NCBI RefSeq assembly: GCF_038449125.1
Contig: NZ_CP151800.1
Coordinates: 840,406-904,405 of the forward strand
Reading direction: 5' to 3'
Origin: Kosakonia sp. BYX6
GTDB lineage: Bacteria; Pseudomonadota; Gammaproteobacteria; Enterobacterales; Enterobacteriaceae
DNA: 64,000 nt
Shown: one piece after another, positions 9,086 through 18,288 of the stretch
How positions within the stretch are numbered: position 1 is the stretch's first letter
How the letters are laid out: each line of letters begins with the position of its first letter
Position numbers and translations under genes: made by a program
Notes under the pieces: generated by a model
Seen by the model: only the letters and a program-made list of their open reading frames with translations
What the model was told of the DNA's origin: nothing
The model's database searches: none

Positions 9086-11340
9086 CTGATATTCAGCGAG
9101 TAGATCGCCGGTAGTGCGCCAGCGGTGGCGAGGATCTCCAGGCGGATGCTGTGCGCCATCAGCGCGGTATCCAGCCGGTGCTGGCAGACCGAGTGATGGT
9201 TATCGCATACTTCGGCCAGCAGTTGTTCGTCGGCCCACAGGCGGTAGTGCGTAATACAGTGCGGCGTCACCGCAAAGTAGTGGCCCATCTGAACCGACTC
9301 CATGGCGTTATCGAAGTCGTTGTCCTGCACCAACGTCAGCTGATGGATGGCCTGCGGCGCCGCCCAGCGCCAGACGATTTCCGGCTTGTCGTCATCGGCA
9401 GCGGGCGTCCAGGCGTTGGTTTGCTGCTCCGGGCGCAGGCGGCCATTAAGTACGTTTTGCGCACTCCATGCATTAAGCGGCGGATCGCAACGCAGGGCGG
9501 GCATCACTTGGTTCGGGTGGCGGCGCGGCAGCCAGAAGTCGAACTCGTCCACGCCATAATCACCGTCGGCGACCTGGCGAGTATGTTTAGCGACGCGGGC
9601 ATTCAGGCTATTAAACACCGTCATCACGCCGGGCAGATGGGTGTCGGTGAGCGCGATATCGACGCCATCCTGCGCATCAAAGGCGATAAACACATACTGG
9701 TCGCGTTCGCTTTGCCAGCTAAACGACACAATGTGATCCGCTTCGCCAGAGACCTGTACGACGCACTCGTCGTAGCGGTAATCCGGGGTGAAGTTCCCGG
9801 CTCGCGCACTGCCGAGCAGGCTGATGGTCAGCGGTTGCGGTTTTTTGGCGCGCAGGCGCAGGGTGATCTCCGGCAAGTTCAGGCCTGCCTGCACTGGCAA
9901 CAACAGCGCCATTCGTTCTGCCAGTGGCTGCCAGTTGCCGTTGGTGGCAAGCGTCGTCAGTTGATATTCGCTGCTGGCGCTGACCGTTGCGCCTTGCGCC
10001 GGATCGCTTAGCCAGTGGCGCGGAATGTAGCAGCCGTTAGCCTGTAATTGCTGTTGTAGCGTGCCGACATGCTCGCGTTGCGCCAGATCATGCGGGGTCA
10101 GATTTTGTGTTTTGCACAGCGCGGCGGCACGCCCGACCACTTCGCCGAGCAGCCCGCAGGTGCACATCACACGGGCGCTGCCGAAAGCCACATGCGAGGC
10201 GGAAATCAGCCGTCCGGTGAGGAGCAGGTTGTCCAGTGAGCGGCTATAAAGGCTGCGAAACGGGATGGTGTAAGTGCCTTTACTGTGAAACTGGCGACAG
10301 CCGTCGTGGGTGCTGTAAACCCCATCGGCCGGGTGTAAATCGATCGACCAGCCGCCGTAGGCCACAGCATCGTAATGATCGCGCTGTTCCACAATATCCT
10401 GCTGGCACAGCAGATGATCGCCAAGAAAACGGCGGCTCTCGCGTTTGCCCGGAATGGCGCCGACCCATTCAATGGTCATATTGGCGGCTTCGGGGAATTC
10501 ACCCGAGTTTTTAATGTGATCCCAAACGCCCCAAACGATTTTCCACAGTTCCCATTTGATCTCTTCGCTTTCATGCACCGTATCGAGACGGCCACCCCAT
10601 TCCAGCCACCATAAATCGCAGCCATTTAACGTCGAGGTCAGGCGCTTATAACGCGGGATGTCGGTAATGTTTTTTAAGGCGAAAGAGGGCGGAACGAAAT
10701 TCACCGGCCCGGCGGTTTGTTTGGTGTAGAAATAAATGGAATGGCCCAGTTTATGGCCGAAGTTGTCGCCGGGCGCCATCTTCTCACCCAGTTCTTCCGC
10801 CTCTTCCGCGCCTTCGCGATATTCAGCCCCCGCCAGATAACCGAGCACACCATCGCCGGTGGCATCGCAAAACTGTTCGGCGCTAACGGTGTAGAAAGTT
10901 TCGTTGATCGGGTTAAAGGCGGTGACTTGCGTGATGGTTTGCCCGGTTTTTTCTACCTCGAACACGGCGGTATTTAGCAGTAATGTCAGCCCCGGCTGGC
11001 TTTTGGCGAGATCCAGTAGCACCAGGTCAAACATCACCGGATTGCCCTCCTTGTTGCGCCAGAGGTTCTCTTCCATGATTTCGCCCATGATGCCGCCTTC
11101 GCGCGCCCAGCGGTTATTGTTTCCCATATGCGATGTCGCGCCGTTCGCCCACAGGCGCACTTCGCTGGAGGCGTTACCGCCCAGCACGGGCCTGTCCTGA
11201 ATCAGCACCACCTGCAAACCGTCGCGCGCGGCCGCCAGTGCGGCGCATAATCCCGCCAGCCCACCGCCTGCCACTAACAGATCGGCATGCAGATGTTGTG
11301 TCGGAAAGGCTCTGGCATCGGTTTGGGGAAAGATTTTCAT
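9082..11340 (-). CDS. FAD-dependent oxidoreductase with C-terminal beta-rich domain
   Basis: A 752-residue protein whose first half is an FAD-dependent oxidoreductase of the FAD_oxidored (PF12831-like) type. The dinucleotide fold is LLVAGGGLAGLCAALAAA (about 21-38), then VVLIQDRPVLGGNASSEVRL. CDATGDGVLGYLAGAEYREG lies near residue 160, and RVMCTCGLLGEVVGRAAAL closes the flavin domain near 400. The second half, from about 440, has alternating hydrophobic strands that suggest carbohydrate- or discoidin-like beta sandwiches; this is inference. There is no signal peptide, so it is probably cytoplasmic. AAGGATACAAGG upstream supplies the ribosome binding site. The substrate is unknown. It is divergent from an IclR-type regulator 66 bp away, a layout typical of a sugar or sugar-acid catabolic gene and its controller. 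E. coli K-12 has no counterpart at this position. Confidence 0.85.
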   Translation of the reverse strand: MKIFPQTDARAFPTQHLHADLLVAGGGLAGLCAALAAARDGLQVVLIQDRPVLGGNASSEVRLWANGATSHMGNNNRWAREGGIMGEIMEENLWRNKEGNPVMFDLVLLDLAKSQPGLTLLLNTAVFEVEKTGQTITQVTAFNPINETFYTVSAEQFCDATGDGVLGYLAGAEYREGAEEAEELGEKMAPGDNFGHKLGHSIYFYTKQTAGPVNFVPPSFALKNITDIPRYKRLTSTLNGCDLWWLEWGGRLDTVHESEEIKWELWKIVWGVWDHIKNSGEFPEAANMTIEWVGAIPGKRESRRFLGDHLLCQQDIVEQRDHYDAVAYGGWSIDLHPADGVYSTHDGCRQFHSKGTYTIPFRSLYSRSLDNLLLTGRLISASHVAFGSARVMCTCGLLGEVVGRAAALCKTQNLTPHDLAQREHVGTLQQQLQANGCYIPRHWLSDPAQGATVSASSEYQLTTLATNGNWQPLAERMALLLPVQAGLNLPEITLRLRAKKPQPLTISLLGSARAGNFTPDYRYDECVVQVSGEADHIVSFSWQSERDQYVFIAFDAQDGVDIALTDTHLPGVMTVFNSLNARVAKHTRQVADGDYGVDEFDFWLPRRHPNQVMPALRCDPPLNAWSAQNVLNGRLRPEQQTNAWTPAADDDKPEIVWRWAAPQAIHQLTLVQDNDFDNAMESVQMGHYFAVTPHCITHYRLWADEQLLAEVCDNHHSVCQHRLDTALMAHSIRLEILATAGALPAIYSLNIS

Positions 11341-11367
11341 AACCTTGTATCCTTCTTTACTGGCGGT

Positions 11368-11379
11368 AAAATCGATTTT
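11368..11379. promoter_or_regulatory. Candidate IclR-family operator
   Basis: AAAATCGATTTT is a perfect 12-bp palindrome in the centre of the 66-bp gap between the divergent oxidoreductase and regulator genes. It is a plausible binding site for the regulator on both promoters. Confidence 0.35.
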
Positions 11380-11406
11380 TCGAGCAACTAAAAAGCGAAC
11401 CCTGCT

Positions 11407-12099
11407 ATGTCTTCACAACCGAACCAAAGCCTGATTGACGGTATTCGCTGCCTGCAATACCTGGTGTCCAGCGACCGCGCCATTGGCTGTCGCGAACTGG
11501 CACGCCTGATGGGCATCAACACAACCCGCGTAAACCGGTTACTGATGACCATGGCATCTATCGGTCTGACCATGCAGGACGCACAGCGGCGTTATCTTCC
11601 AGGGCCGGGGATTCACGCGCTGGCGGCGCAGGCCATTCGCGGTTCGGCGCTGTTCTCGCAAGCCCTGCCCCTGCTGGAGCGCCACGCCCCCAAAGATATC
11701 GTGGTGGCGATGGGCGTGCTCTGGGAGGATCAGGTGATCTACATCTATCACTCTGAACCCGGCAGCCAGGTCAGCCAGGCGCTGGCCGGTTTTCATATGC
11801 TCCCGGCCTGGCAGTCGGTCATCGGCATGTCGCTACTGGCGGCTGAAAGCGATGAAGCACTGCAAAAGCGCTTTAACGACGAGCAGTGGAAACTCCTCGG
11901 CCCGCACGTTGCCCAGCAGCGCGAACGGGGCCATGTGGTCTGGCATCATGACGACGGCGAAGTGTCGATGGCGAAACCGTTGGGTGCGCATTCCGCCGCG
12001 CTCGCGTTTGCCGGAATGTGGCACGTTGACGATACGGTGGTGGAAACCCGTCTTCAGGCACTGCACTCATTGGTCAAACGCCTGACAGAAAAACCCTGA
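11407..12099 (+). CDS. IclR-family transcriptional regulator
   Basis: A 230-residue DNA-binding regulator. The N-terminal winged helix-turn-helix is GCRELARLMGINTTRVNRLL (about 27-46), followed by an IclR effector-binding domain (DIVVAMGVLWEDQVIYIYHS, then a C-terminal LGAHSAALAFAGMWHVDD). It is a little shorter than typical IclR proteins (about 250-270). The start at 11407 has a weak ribosome binding site. Its position back-to-back with the FAD oxidoreductase suggests that it controls that gene and itself. The inducer is unknown. Confidence 0.85.
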   Translation: MSSQPNQSLIDGIRCLQYLVSSDRAIGCRELARLMGINTTRVNRLLMTMASIGLTMQDAQRRYLPGPGIHALAAQAIRGSALFSQALPLLERHAPKDIVVAMGVLWEDQVIYIYHSEPGSQVSQALAGFHMLPAWQSVIGMSLLAAESDEALQKRFNDEQWKLLGPHVAQQRERGHVVWHHDDGEVSMAKPLGAHSAALAFAGMWHVDDTVVETRLQALHSLVKRLTEKP

Positions 12100-12191
12100 C
12101 ACGCGCTTCGCGTTGCTTCTTATGTTTCTTTTATAGAAACAACAATGAGAATGCAAAAAGCGAGTGTGGAAACTGTGAGAACGATCGGCAG

Positions 12192-12218
12192 AAAGCCGCG
12201 GAGGGGTCGCGGCTTTAA
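12192..12218. terminator. Hairpin downstream of the IclR-type gene
   Basis: AAAGCCGCG (12192-12200), 7-base loop, CGCGGCTTT (12208-12216): a perfect 9-bp stem between two convergent genes (IclR-type and ruvX). There is no long T run, so termination strength is uncertain. Confidence 0.5.
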
Positions 12219-12255
12219 GTTTGCAAGAAGGGAGTGCGGAGCGCTGAGCGCAGGA

Positions 12256-12672
12256 TTAGGGGTGCAGTTCGAAGTAGCTTTCGAGAATGATCACCGCTGA
12301 GGCGGAGTCCACTCTGCCTTTATCGAGCGCGCGAAAACCGCCGCGTTCAAACAACCCGGCGCGGGCTTCAACGGTGCTTAAGCGCTCATCATGCAAGGTG
12401 ACCAGTACGCCAAAACGGCCATGAATTTTATTGGCGAATTTACGCGCGCGAGCGGTTAGCGGTTGTTCAGTGCCGTCCATATTCAGTGGCAAGCCGACAA
12501 TCACCGAATCCGGCTGCCACTCTTTTAACAACTTTTCGATAAGTTTCCAGTCCGGTGTGCCGTCTTGCGCTCTGAGCGCATTCAGCGCGCGCGCCGTGCC
12601 AGTGATGCGCTGCCCAATGGCAACGCCGATACTTTTTGTACCGAAATCAAACGCTAATAAGGTTCCGCTCAT
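12256..12672 (-). CDS. ruvX: RuvX (YqgF), Holliday junction resolvase-like / pre-16S rRNA nuclease
   Basis: A 138-residue RNase H-fold nuclease of the YqgF family, implicated in 5'-end processing of 16S rRNA and called RuvX for its resolvase-like fold. Motifs: [17 protein letters not shown] with the first catalytic Asp at the N-terminus, [13 protein letters not shown], and DERLSTVEA. Its ATG overlaps the yqgE stop by one base (TGATG), giving coupled translation, as in E. coli. Confidence 0.96.
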   Translation of the reverse strand: MSGTLLAFDFGTKSIGVAIGQRITGTARALNALRAQDGTPDWKLIEKLLKEWQPDSVIVGLPLNMDGTEQPLTARARKFANKIHGRFGVLVTLHDERLSTVEARAGLFERGGFRALDKGRVDSASAVIILESYFELHP

Positions 12673-13235
12673 CAGGCGTGCCCCGCGACACCCGGCATCG
12701 TCGAAATATCGATGCCGATAAGTTTTGCCGCTTCACGCCAGCGATCGGCGATGGGGGTTTTAAAGAGAATATTGAGATCCGCAGGCGCGGTGAGCCAGGC
12801 GTTGTCGAGGATTTCTTGTTCCAACTGGCCCTTTTCCCATGATGCATAACCCAGCGCGACCATCACTTCGCTTGGCTGTTCAGCAGTGCCCAGCGTTTCC
12901 AGCACATCACGCGAGGTGGTGATGACAGTGTTATCCGACACGCGAATACTGGAGGAGAAACCGCCGGGCGGGGTATGCAAAATAAAGCCGCGATCTTCAG
13001 CTAACGGGCCGCCGAGCAACACCGGTTTGTCCAGACGGATTGCAGGATCCCGTTCGGTTGGCTGGATTTTGAGTTTTTCCAGAACGCCGTCAACTGTCAG
13101 GTTTTCCAGCGGCTTATTAATGATAAGCCCCATTGCCCCTTCGTCGTTGTACTCGCAAATATAAACAACAGAACGCCGAAAGAGGGGATCCTGAAGCGCA
13201 GGCATGGCAATAAGAAAGTGATGCTGTAAATTCAT
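12672..13235 (-). CDS. yqgE: YqgE (UPF0301/DUF179 family)
   Basis: A 187-residue protein of the YqgE/AlgH family with no established biochemical role, often adjacent to ruvX. Conserved stretches are [36 protein letters not shown] and [16 protein letters not shown]. The start at 13235 matches the family N-terminus MNLQHHF; nine more in-frame codons lie upstream but are not conserved. It sits between gshB and ruvX in the order known from E. coli. Confidence 0.94.
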   Translation of the reverse strand: MNLQHHFLIAMPALQDPLFRRSVVYICEYNDEGAMGLIINKPLENLTVDGVLEKLKIQPTERDPAIRLDKPVLLGGPLAEDRGFILHTPPGGFSSSIRVSDNTVITTSRDVLETLGTAEQPSEVMVALGYASWEKGQLEQEILDNAWLTAPADLNILFKTPIADRWREAAKLIGIDISTMPGVAGHA

Positions 13236-13353
13236 TGTCAGAGGTTCTGTTTCCTGGTTCAAAAAAGCGACAACCTAGTATGGGTGGAAAGCGGGATGCT
13301 GTCACTACCAAAGCTGGCAGGGAGCGGGTTCCTTCCCGCCCCGCGCGCTGGCG

Positions 13354-14301
13354 TTATTTCCCCAGGCGTTTTTCGATGGCGTCCATTAACATCCCGGTGA
13401 TTGAGATCGGGAATTGCGCTTCGATCTCACGTACACAGGTCGGGCTGGTGACGTTAATTTCCGTCAGGCGATCGCCGATGATATCCAGGCCAACAAAAAT
13501 CAGCCCTTTGGCTTTCAGCACCGGGGCGACTTTTCGGGCAATTGCCCAATCGCTTTCGCTCAGCGGACGCGGTTCACCGCGACCACCCGCAGCCAGGTTG
13601 CCACGGGTTTCGCCACCCTGAGGAATGCGCGCCAGGCAGTACGGCACTGGTTCGCCATCCACCACCAGCACGCGTTTGTCGCCGTCTTTAATCGCCGGTA
13701 AGTAGTTCTGCGCCATGCAGTAGCGGTTGCCGAGATCGGTCAGCGTTTCAGTGATAACCGACAAGTTAGGATCGCCTTCTTTCACGCGGAAAATCGAGGT
13801 GCCGCCCATGCCATCCAGCGGCTTGAGGATAATATCGGTGTGTTTCTGCCAGAAGGCTTTCAGCTTCGCTTTGTCGCGCGTGACCAAGGTTTCCGGGGTC
13901 AATTCGGGGAACCAGGCGGTAAATAATTTCTCGTTACAGTCGCGCAGGCTTTGCGGTTTGTTGACGATCAAGGTGCCTTTTTCTTCTGCACGCTCAAGGA
14001 TATAGGTCGCGTAGATATATTCGGTATCGAACGGTGGATCTTTACGCATCAGCACGGTATCCAGATCGGCGAGGGCAATATCCTGCTCGCTGCCAAACTC
14101 ATACCATTTGTCGTAGTTTTGCTCGACGGACAGGGTGCGCGTACGGGCGCGGGCTTCGCCGTTGATCAAATAGAGATCCGCCATCTCCATATAGTGCAGC
14201 TCATAGCCGCGGCGCTGTGCTTCCAGCAGCATGGCGAAGCTGGTGTCTTTTTTGATGTTAATGTCCGCGATGGGATCCATCACGATGCCGAGCTTGATCA
14301 T
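13354..14301 (-). CDS. gshB: Glutathione synthetase GshB
   Basis: ATP-grasp ligase that joins gamma-glutamylcysteine and glycine to form glutathione. 315 residues (316 in E. coli). The N-terminus is MIKLGIVMDPIADINIKKDT. ATP-grasp signatures are DIILKPLDGMGGTSIFRVKE near residue 160, the flexible loop IPQGGETRGNLAAGGRGE near 230, and the metal-binding GDRLTEINVTSPT near 275. The start at 14301 is taken over an upstream in-frame Met at 14331 because it matches the family. It lies 13 bp after rsmE, so a shared transcript is likely. Confidence 0.97.
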   Translation of the reverse strand: MIKLGIVMDPIADINIKKDTSFAMLLEAQRRGYELHYMEMADLYLINGEARARTRTLSVEQNYDKWYEFGSEQDIALADLDTVLMRKDPPFDTEYIYATYILERAEEKGTLIVNKPQSLRDCNEKLFTAWFPELTPETLVTRDKAKLKAFWQKHTDIILKPLDGMGGTSIFRVKEGDPNLSVITETLTDLGNRYCMAQNYLPAIKDGDKRVLVVDGEPVPYCLARIPQGGETRGNLAAGGRGEPRPLSESDWAIARKVAPVLKAKGLIFVGLDIIGDRLTEINVTSPTCVREIEAQFPISITGMLMDAIEKRLGK

Positions 14302-14314
14302 TCTGCTTCTCCTT

Positions 14315-15046
14315 TCAACCCAGGTCGCCAAAGCGAACCTGAAGCGCGGTGATGGCGGTAAGCGCCGTTGTTTCTGTGCGTAGCACGCGGGGTCCTAACA
14401 AAATATCCGTGAACTGGTAACGCGCGGTCATGGCGATCTCATCGGCAGTTAACCCGCCTTCCGGGCCAATCAGCAGGCGCACACGCTCGACCGGTAGCGG
14501 TAAGGTGTTGATGCTCTGGCTGGCGCGTGGATGCAGGTTCAGTTTCAACCCTGTCTCTTCTTCAGCACACCAGGCTTCGAGATCCATCGCCGGGCGAATT
14601 TCTGGGACACGGTTGCGTCCGCACTGTTCACACGCGGCAATCGCAATTTTTTGCCACTGTTGCAGCTTCTTGTTCAGGCGTTCAGCATCCAGTTTAACGC
14701 CGCAGCGCTCAGAAAAAAGTGGCGTAATGAGGCTTACACCAAGCTCGATCGATTTCTGGATAGTGAATTCCATTTTTTCGCCGCGCGACATCACCTGGCC
14801 CAGATGAATATGCAGCGGTGATTCACGATCGTCCATTTCGTTGCTGAGAATTTTGACCCGAACGCTTTTCTTATCCGCGTGGGTGATTTCGGCGTCAAAT
14901 ACCTGATTAGAACCATCGAACAGTTGAATTGCCTGTCCCTGGCCCATACGCAACACGCGTCCGACATGGTTGGCTGCATCATCGCTGAGCGCGATTTCAT
15001 TGCCCGGCTGGATAAATTCTGGATGGTGGATGCGGGGAATGCGCAT
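14315..15046 (-). CDS. rsmE: RsmE, 16S rRNA m3U1498 methyltransferase
   Basis: SPOUT-class methyltransferase that modifies U1498 of 16S rRNA in the assembled 30S subunit. 243 residues, as in E. coli. The N-terminal PUA-like domain begins [10 protein letters not shown]. The SAM-binding trefoil-knot motifs [19 protein letters not shown] and [20 protein letters not shown] lie at the C-terminus. It is followed closely by gshB and preceded by endA. Confidence 0.97.
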   Translation of the reverse strand: MRIPRIHHPEFIQPGNEIALSDDAANHVGRVLRMGQGQAIQLFDGSNQVFDAEITHADKKSVRVKILSNEMDDRESPLHIHLGQVMSRGEKMEFTIQKSIELGVSLITPLFSERCGVKLDAERLNKKLQQWQKIAIAACEQCGRNRVPEIRPAMDLEAWCAEEETGLKLNLHPRASQSINTLPLPVERVRLLIGPEGGLTADEIAMTARYQFTDILLGPRVLRTETTALTAITALQVRFGDLG

Positions 15047-15116
15047 GTTTTTATGAATCCGCTTAGGTTACAGCCCCGGCTGGCGGGGCGGACTTTAACA
15101 ATTGCGCTAGTGTAGG

Positions 15117-15815
15117 TTAGCTCTTTCGCGCCATGCAAGCGCGCTGAACATAGGGGTTGTGGTTACCCTGAACGTTGGCAATACGCACGTCGCGTTTGCA
15201 CTCCCAATCCGTTACTGGGTAGAGCTTGTCCCAGGCGGTAAAAAGTTGTGTTTGCTGGCGCGAAAGATTGAGCTGGTATTGGTCGCGCATATAGAAATAG
15301 GTGCGGGCAATTGCGCCGCGCGCGCGAACCGGCGGTTCAGCCAGTTTCGCTTTGAAATCCACTTTCATGGCGCATTGACCATATTGACCTTCGCCACCGT
15401 TCCACTGGCCGTACATAAAGTTGCCGCGATCGCCATTCACTTCGCCGACGGCGGGTTGCAGGTTATGCATATCGCTTTCAATTTTACGGTAAACGGGATC
15501 TTTGGCGCATTTCTTCCGGCCTCCATCTTGCCAGCACTGGCGCAGGTGACCGAACTGCCAGGCGGGCACAACATGTTCCCACTCAATACGGCTGGCGCGG
15601 TTCTCATTTTTTCGCACCTGGTAGCCGCAAGACGCGAGATCAACGACGCCTTTTTTGCCCTGCCAGTGAATTTTGCAGCCGCAATAAAAATCACCGGGTA
15701 CATCTGCGTTCACTTTCACACCGGCGTTTTTGGCTTGGGCGAAACTGTGAATACCGTCGGAGGCCAGCGCCGGAACGGCCACCAGCGCGAGTAAAAGTGA
15801 GATAAAACGAAACAT
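15117..15815 (-). CDS. endA: Endonuclease I, periplasmic
   Basis: Periplasmic non-specific DNA endonuclease of 232 residues (235 in E. coli). A signal peptide, [18 protein letters not shown], precedes the mature protein. The beta-beta-alpha metal region is [18 protein letters not shown] with the catalytic His, followed by [20 protein letters not shown]. Mature cysteines are spaced as in EndA. The start at 15815 follows a CAGGGAG site; the frame extends to 15872 without conservation. Confidence 0.96.
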   Translation of the reverse strand: MFRFISLLLALVAVPALASDGIHSFAQAKNAGVKVNADVPGDFYCGCKIHWQGKKGVVDLASCGYQVRKNENRASRIEWEHVVPAWQFGHLRQCWQDGGRKKCAKDPVYRKIESDMHNLQPAVGEVNGDRGNFMYGQWNGGEGQYGQCAMKVDFKAKLAEPPVRARGAIARTYFYMRDQYQLNLSRQQTQLFTAWDKLYPVTDWECKRDVRIANVQGNHNPYVQRACMARKS

Positions 15816-15902
15816 GGCGAACTCCCTGTAAAAAAGAGTTCGCAACGTAGCGGAAGGTGTTGCCTGATGCAATCAGTTAGCGCAGAAAACTTCTTAATGG
15901 AT

Positions 15903-16409
15903 TCAGTTAATCGAGTCGGAGACCAGTGGTTCGCCGCAGTGAACACAGCGGTAAATCGCCTCGCCTCGCAGCACGCGGTTGTGTCTACGCACCGTCAGTT
16001 GATGTTGCTGACATTTACAGCGGTATGGGAACGTACTGCGCCGCACAGATTCCAGTTCGAACTGATGGGTTCGGCGTGCCGGCACGCCAAGCACGCTTTC
16101 CATCATCCATTTCCACTCTTTCCCGTGGGGTGCCACGCGGCCAAAGTGCTTCCAAACCAGCAGATGCGCCAGCTCATGCGGGACCACTTCTTCGATAAAG
16201 GCTTGCTGATTTTCCAGCAGTAACACCGGGTTCAACCGGATTTCGTAATCCGCCAGCCAGGCTGTGCCTGCGGCGGTACCGCGCTGTTGATAGACCAGTT
16301 TAGGCTCGGGGTAGTTTCGCCCCAGTTTTTGGTTCGCATGGGCGAGTTTATCCCGTAGGCAACGCATGACAGCTTGCTGAAGGGCGATAGGAAGGCGGGA
16401 CGTTTTCAT
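15903..16409 (-). CDS. sprT: SprT family zinc metalloprotein
   Basis: A 168-residue protein of the SprT-like family (165 in E. coli), related to the domain of eukaryotic Spartan proteases. The zinc-binding [13 protein letters not shown] (HExxH) lies near residue 80, and a C-terminal zinc ribbon is formed by YRCKCQQHQ and YRCVHCGE. The substrate in bacteria is not firmly known. It lies between galP and endA as in E. coli. Confidence 0.94.
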   Translation of the reverse strand: MKTSRLPIALQQAVMRCLRDKLAHANQKLGRNYPEPKLVYQQRGTAAGTAWLADYEIRLNPVLLLENQQAFIEEVVPHELAHLLVWKHFGRVAPHGKEWKWMMESVLGVPARRTHQFELESVRRSTFPYRCKCQQHQLTVRRHNRVLRGEAIYRCVHCGEPLVSDSIN

Positions 16410-16455
16410 AGTTGCAGAGAATAGGATGGGCGAAGCGTGAGTGCAACAGACAAAA

Positions 16456-16479
16456 AGGCTTCCTCCGCAGAGGAAGCCT
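16456..16479 (-). terminator. galP terminator
   Basis: A 10-bp perfect stem AGGCTTCCTC / GAGGAAGCCT with a 4-base loop, followed in the galP direction by TTTTTG, 13 bp after the galP stop. Confidence 0.85.
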
Positions 16480-16491
16480 GAAGGTCAGGTC

Positions 16492-17886
16492 TTAGTTATG
16501 GGAACCAATTTCACGCAGTGGACGGCCGCGCATCAGGTTGCGCTCGATATGCTCCAGCGAAACATGTTTGGTTTCCGGCACCAGCCACAGCGTCAGTACG
16601 ATGAACAGCAGGTTCAGGCCGCCATAGACCCAGAAGGTATTGGCGTTACCCAGCGTGTTCAGCATAGTGAGGAAGGTTGCACCGACGATCATGTTGGCAA
16701 TCCAGTTGGTCGCAGTGGAGCAGGTGATACCAAAATCGCGGCCTTTCAGCGGCTGGATTTCAGAACAGAGTACCCAAATCAGCGGACCGGCGCTCATGGC
16801 GAAGCCAACGATAAACATCAGAAGCATGGCTACGGCGAAGTACTGCGCCGACGGCGAATGAATGCCCAGATGCAGCATCGTACCGAGAATCCCCATGCCG
16901 ACGGCCATGACCAGGAAGCCCAGCACCAGCGTTGGTTTACGCCCCCAGCGATCCACCAAACCAATCGCAATAAAGGTTGCCAGCACGTTGGTCAGACCGA
17001 CGATTACGGTGCCCCACATTTGCTCGGTGGTGTTGGTGTAACCCGCCAGTTCAAAGATTTTTGGCGCGTAATACATGATGACGTTCATGCCGGTGAACTG
17101 CTGCATGACTTGCAACAGTACGCCGAGGAACACCGCGCGGCGGAAGTTGCTGTTTTCTTTGAACAGCGCCCAGCCGGTCTGTTTCACTTGCAGGCTTTCT
17201 CGAATCTCTTCCAGCTCGTTTTTCGCTTCCGCGCTGGTGTCACGCAGGCGTAACAGCACGCGTTCGGCGTCGTGGAAACGCCGTTTTGCAGCGAACCAGC
17301 GCGGGCTGTCCGGCAGGAAGAACACGCCGATCAGCAGTAAAATCGCCGGAATAATGATGACGCCAAGCATCCAGCGCCACGCGCCGCTGTAACTGAACGC
17401 GGTATCGGAAAGGTACGCGCCGAGAATACCGATGGTGATCATCAACTGATACATGGAAATCATACTGCCGCGGATTTTTTCCGGCGCGATTTCAGAGAGA
17501 TAAAGCGGTGCGGTATAGGAAGCGACACCTACCGCCAGGCCGAGCAGAATGCGGGAAAGAATCAGCACTTCTACGTTGGGTGCCGCAGCGGAACAGAGCG
17601 AACCCGCCACAAATAGGATGGCACCGATCATCAGGCTTTTTTTACGCCCCAGACGCCAGGAGAGCCAGCCACTGCCCACGGCACCGACGGCTGCACCAAA
17701 CATCATGGAACTAACAACCCACTCCTGTGTGTGCGAACTAATTTGAAAATCTTCTGTGATGAAGGGCAATGCGCCCGCAATCACCCCAATATCCAGGCCA
17801 AAAAGCAACCCTGCCAGTGCAGCGAGGAAACATACAAAAAAGGTCATCGCCTTGTTTGAATGCTTCTGTTTTTTATTGTCAGGCAT
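16492..17886 (-). CDS. galP: Galactose:H+ symporter GalP
   Basis: Inner-membrane MFS sugar porter with 12 predicted membrane helices, importing galactose and glucose with protons. 464 residues, as in E. coli. Sugar-porter signatures: [13 protein letters not shown] and [11 protein letters not shown] in the two halves, PDSPRWF at the end of TM6, and [10 protein letters not shown] after TM12. The start at 17886 matches E. coli MPD; four more in-frame codons lie upstream. CRP-like and GalR-like sites precede it, which agrees with control by cAMP-CRP and the galactose repressor. Confidence 0.97.
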   Translation of the reverse strand: MPDNKKQKHSNKAMTFFVCFLAALAGLLFGLDIGVIAGALPFITEDFQISSHTQEWVVSSMMFGAAVGAVGSGWLSWRLGRKKSLMIGAILFVAGSLCSAAAPNVEVLILSRILLGLAVGVASYTAPLYLSEIAPEKIRGSMISMYQLMITIGILGAYLSDTAFSYSGAWRWMLGVIIIPAILLLIGVFFLPDSPRWFAAKRRFHDAERVLLRLRDTSAEAKNELEEIRESLQVKQTGWALFKENSNFRRAVFLGVLLQVMQQFTGMNVIMYYAPKIFELAGYTNTTEQMWGTVIVGLTNVLATFIAIGLVDRWGRKPTLVLGFLVMAVGMGILGTMLHLGIHSPSAQYFAVAMLLMFIVGFAMSAGPLIWVLCSEIQPLKGRDFGITCSTATNWIANMIVGATFLTMLNTLGNANTFWVYGGLNLLFIVLTLWLVPETKHVSLEHIERNLMRGRPLREIGSHN

Positions 17887-17951
17887 TATGCCCTCCATTC
17901 ATGTCATTGGTTTTTACGAGGTAAAAGGTAGGCCACTCATAAGCAAAAATA

Positions 17952-17967
17952 CGTGACTAACGTCACA
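17952..17967 (-). promoter_or_regulatory. CRP-like site upstream of galP
   Basis: CGTGA-CTAACG-TCACA differs from the consensus TGTGA-N6-TCACA at one position, 66 bp upstream of the galP start codon and 4 bp from a GalR-type operator. Confidence 0.65.
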
Positions 17968-17970
17968 TGA

Positions 17971-17986
17971 GTGTAATCGGTTACAT
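17971..17986 (-). promoter_or_regulatory. GalR/GalS-type operator upstream of galP
   Basis: GTGTAATCGGTTACAT fits the GalR/GalS pattern GTGKAANCGNTTNCAC at all but the last position. It sits beside the CRP-like site in the 402-bp galP-metK gap. Apart from these sites and the metK terminator, nothing else is recognised in that gap. Confidence 0.65.
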
Positions 17987-18240
17987 TACGAAATCACTGC
18001 CAATGTAAATAAAAGTGTTAAATATTATAGAATTATTGACAATAAAAGGTGAGCGGAATAACGAAGTTTCAGACTAAACCGAAACGTAATGTAACAATCA
18101 TGACGCGTCCGTTTTTCAACAAGAAAAAGATGAAATTTCAATGAAACTGACTGATGTAATCGTTTTCAGATAAATTACAAACAGGCAAAGTCAGTATAGC
18201 CATGGAAAGGAAACGTGGCGGCAGGACGTGGTTTAAAACG

Positions 18241-18267
18241 AAAAAAGGCCAGCACAAGGCTGGCCTT
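18241..18267 (-). terminator. metK terminator
   Basis: Stem AAGGCCAGC / GCTGGCCTT (9 bp, 5-base loop), followed in the metK direction by a run of T, about 20 bp after the metK stop. Confidence 0.85.
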
Positions 18268-18288
18268 AAAAGCGGGTCTGTCAGCGAA

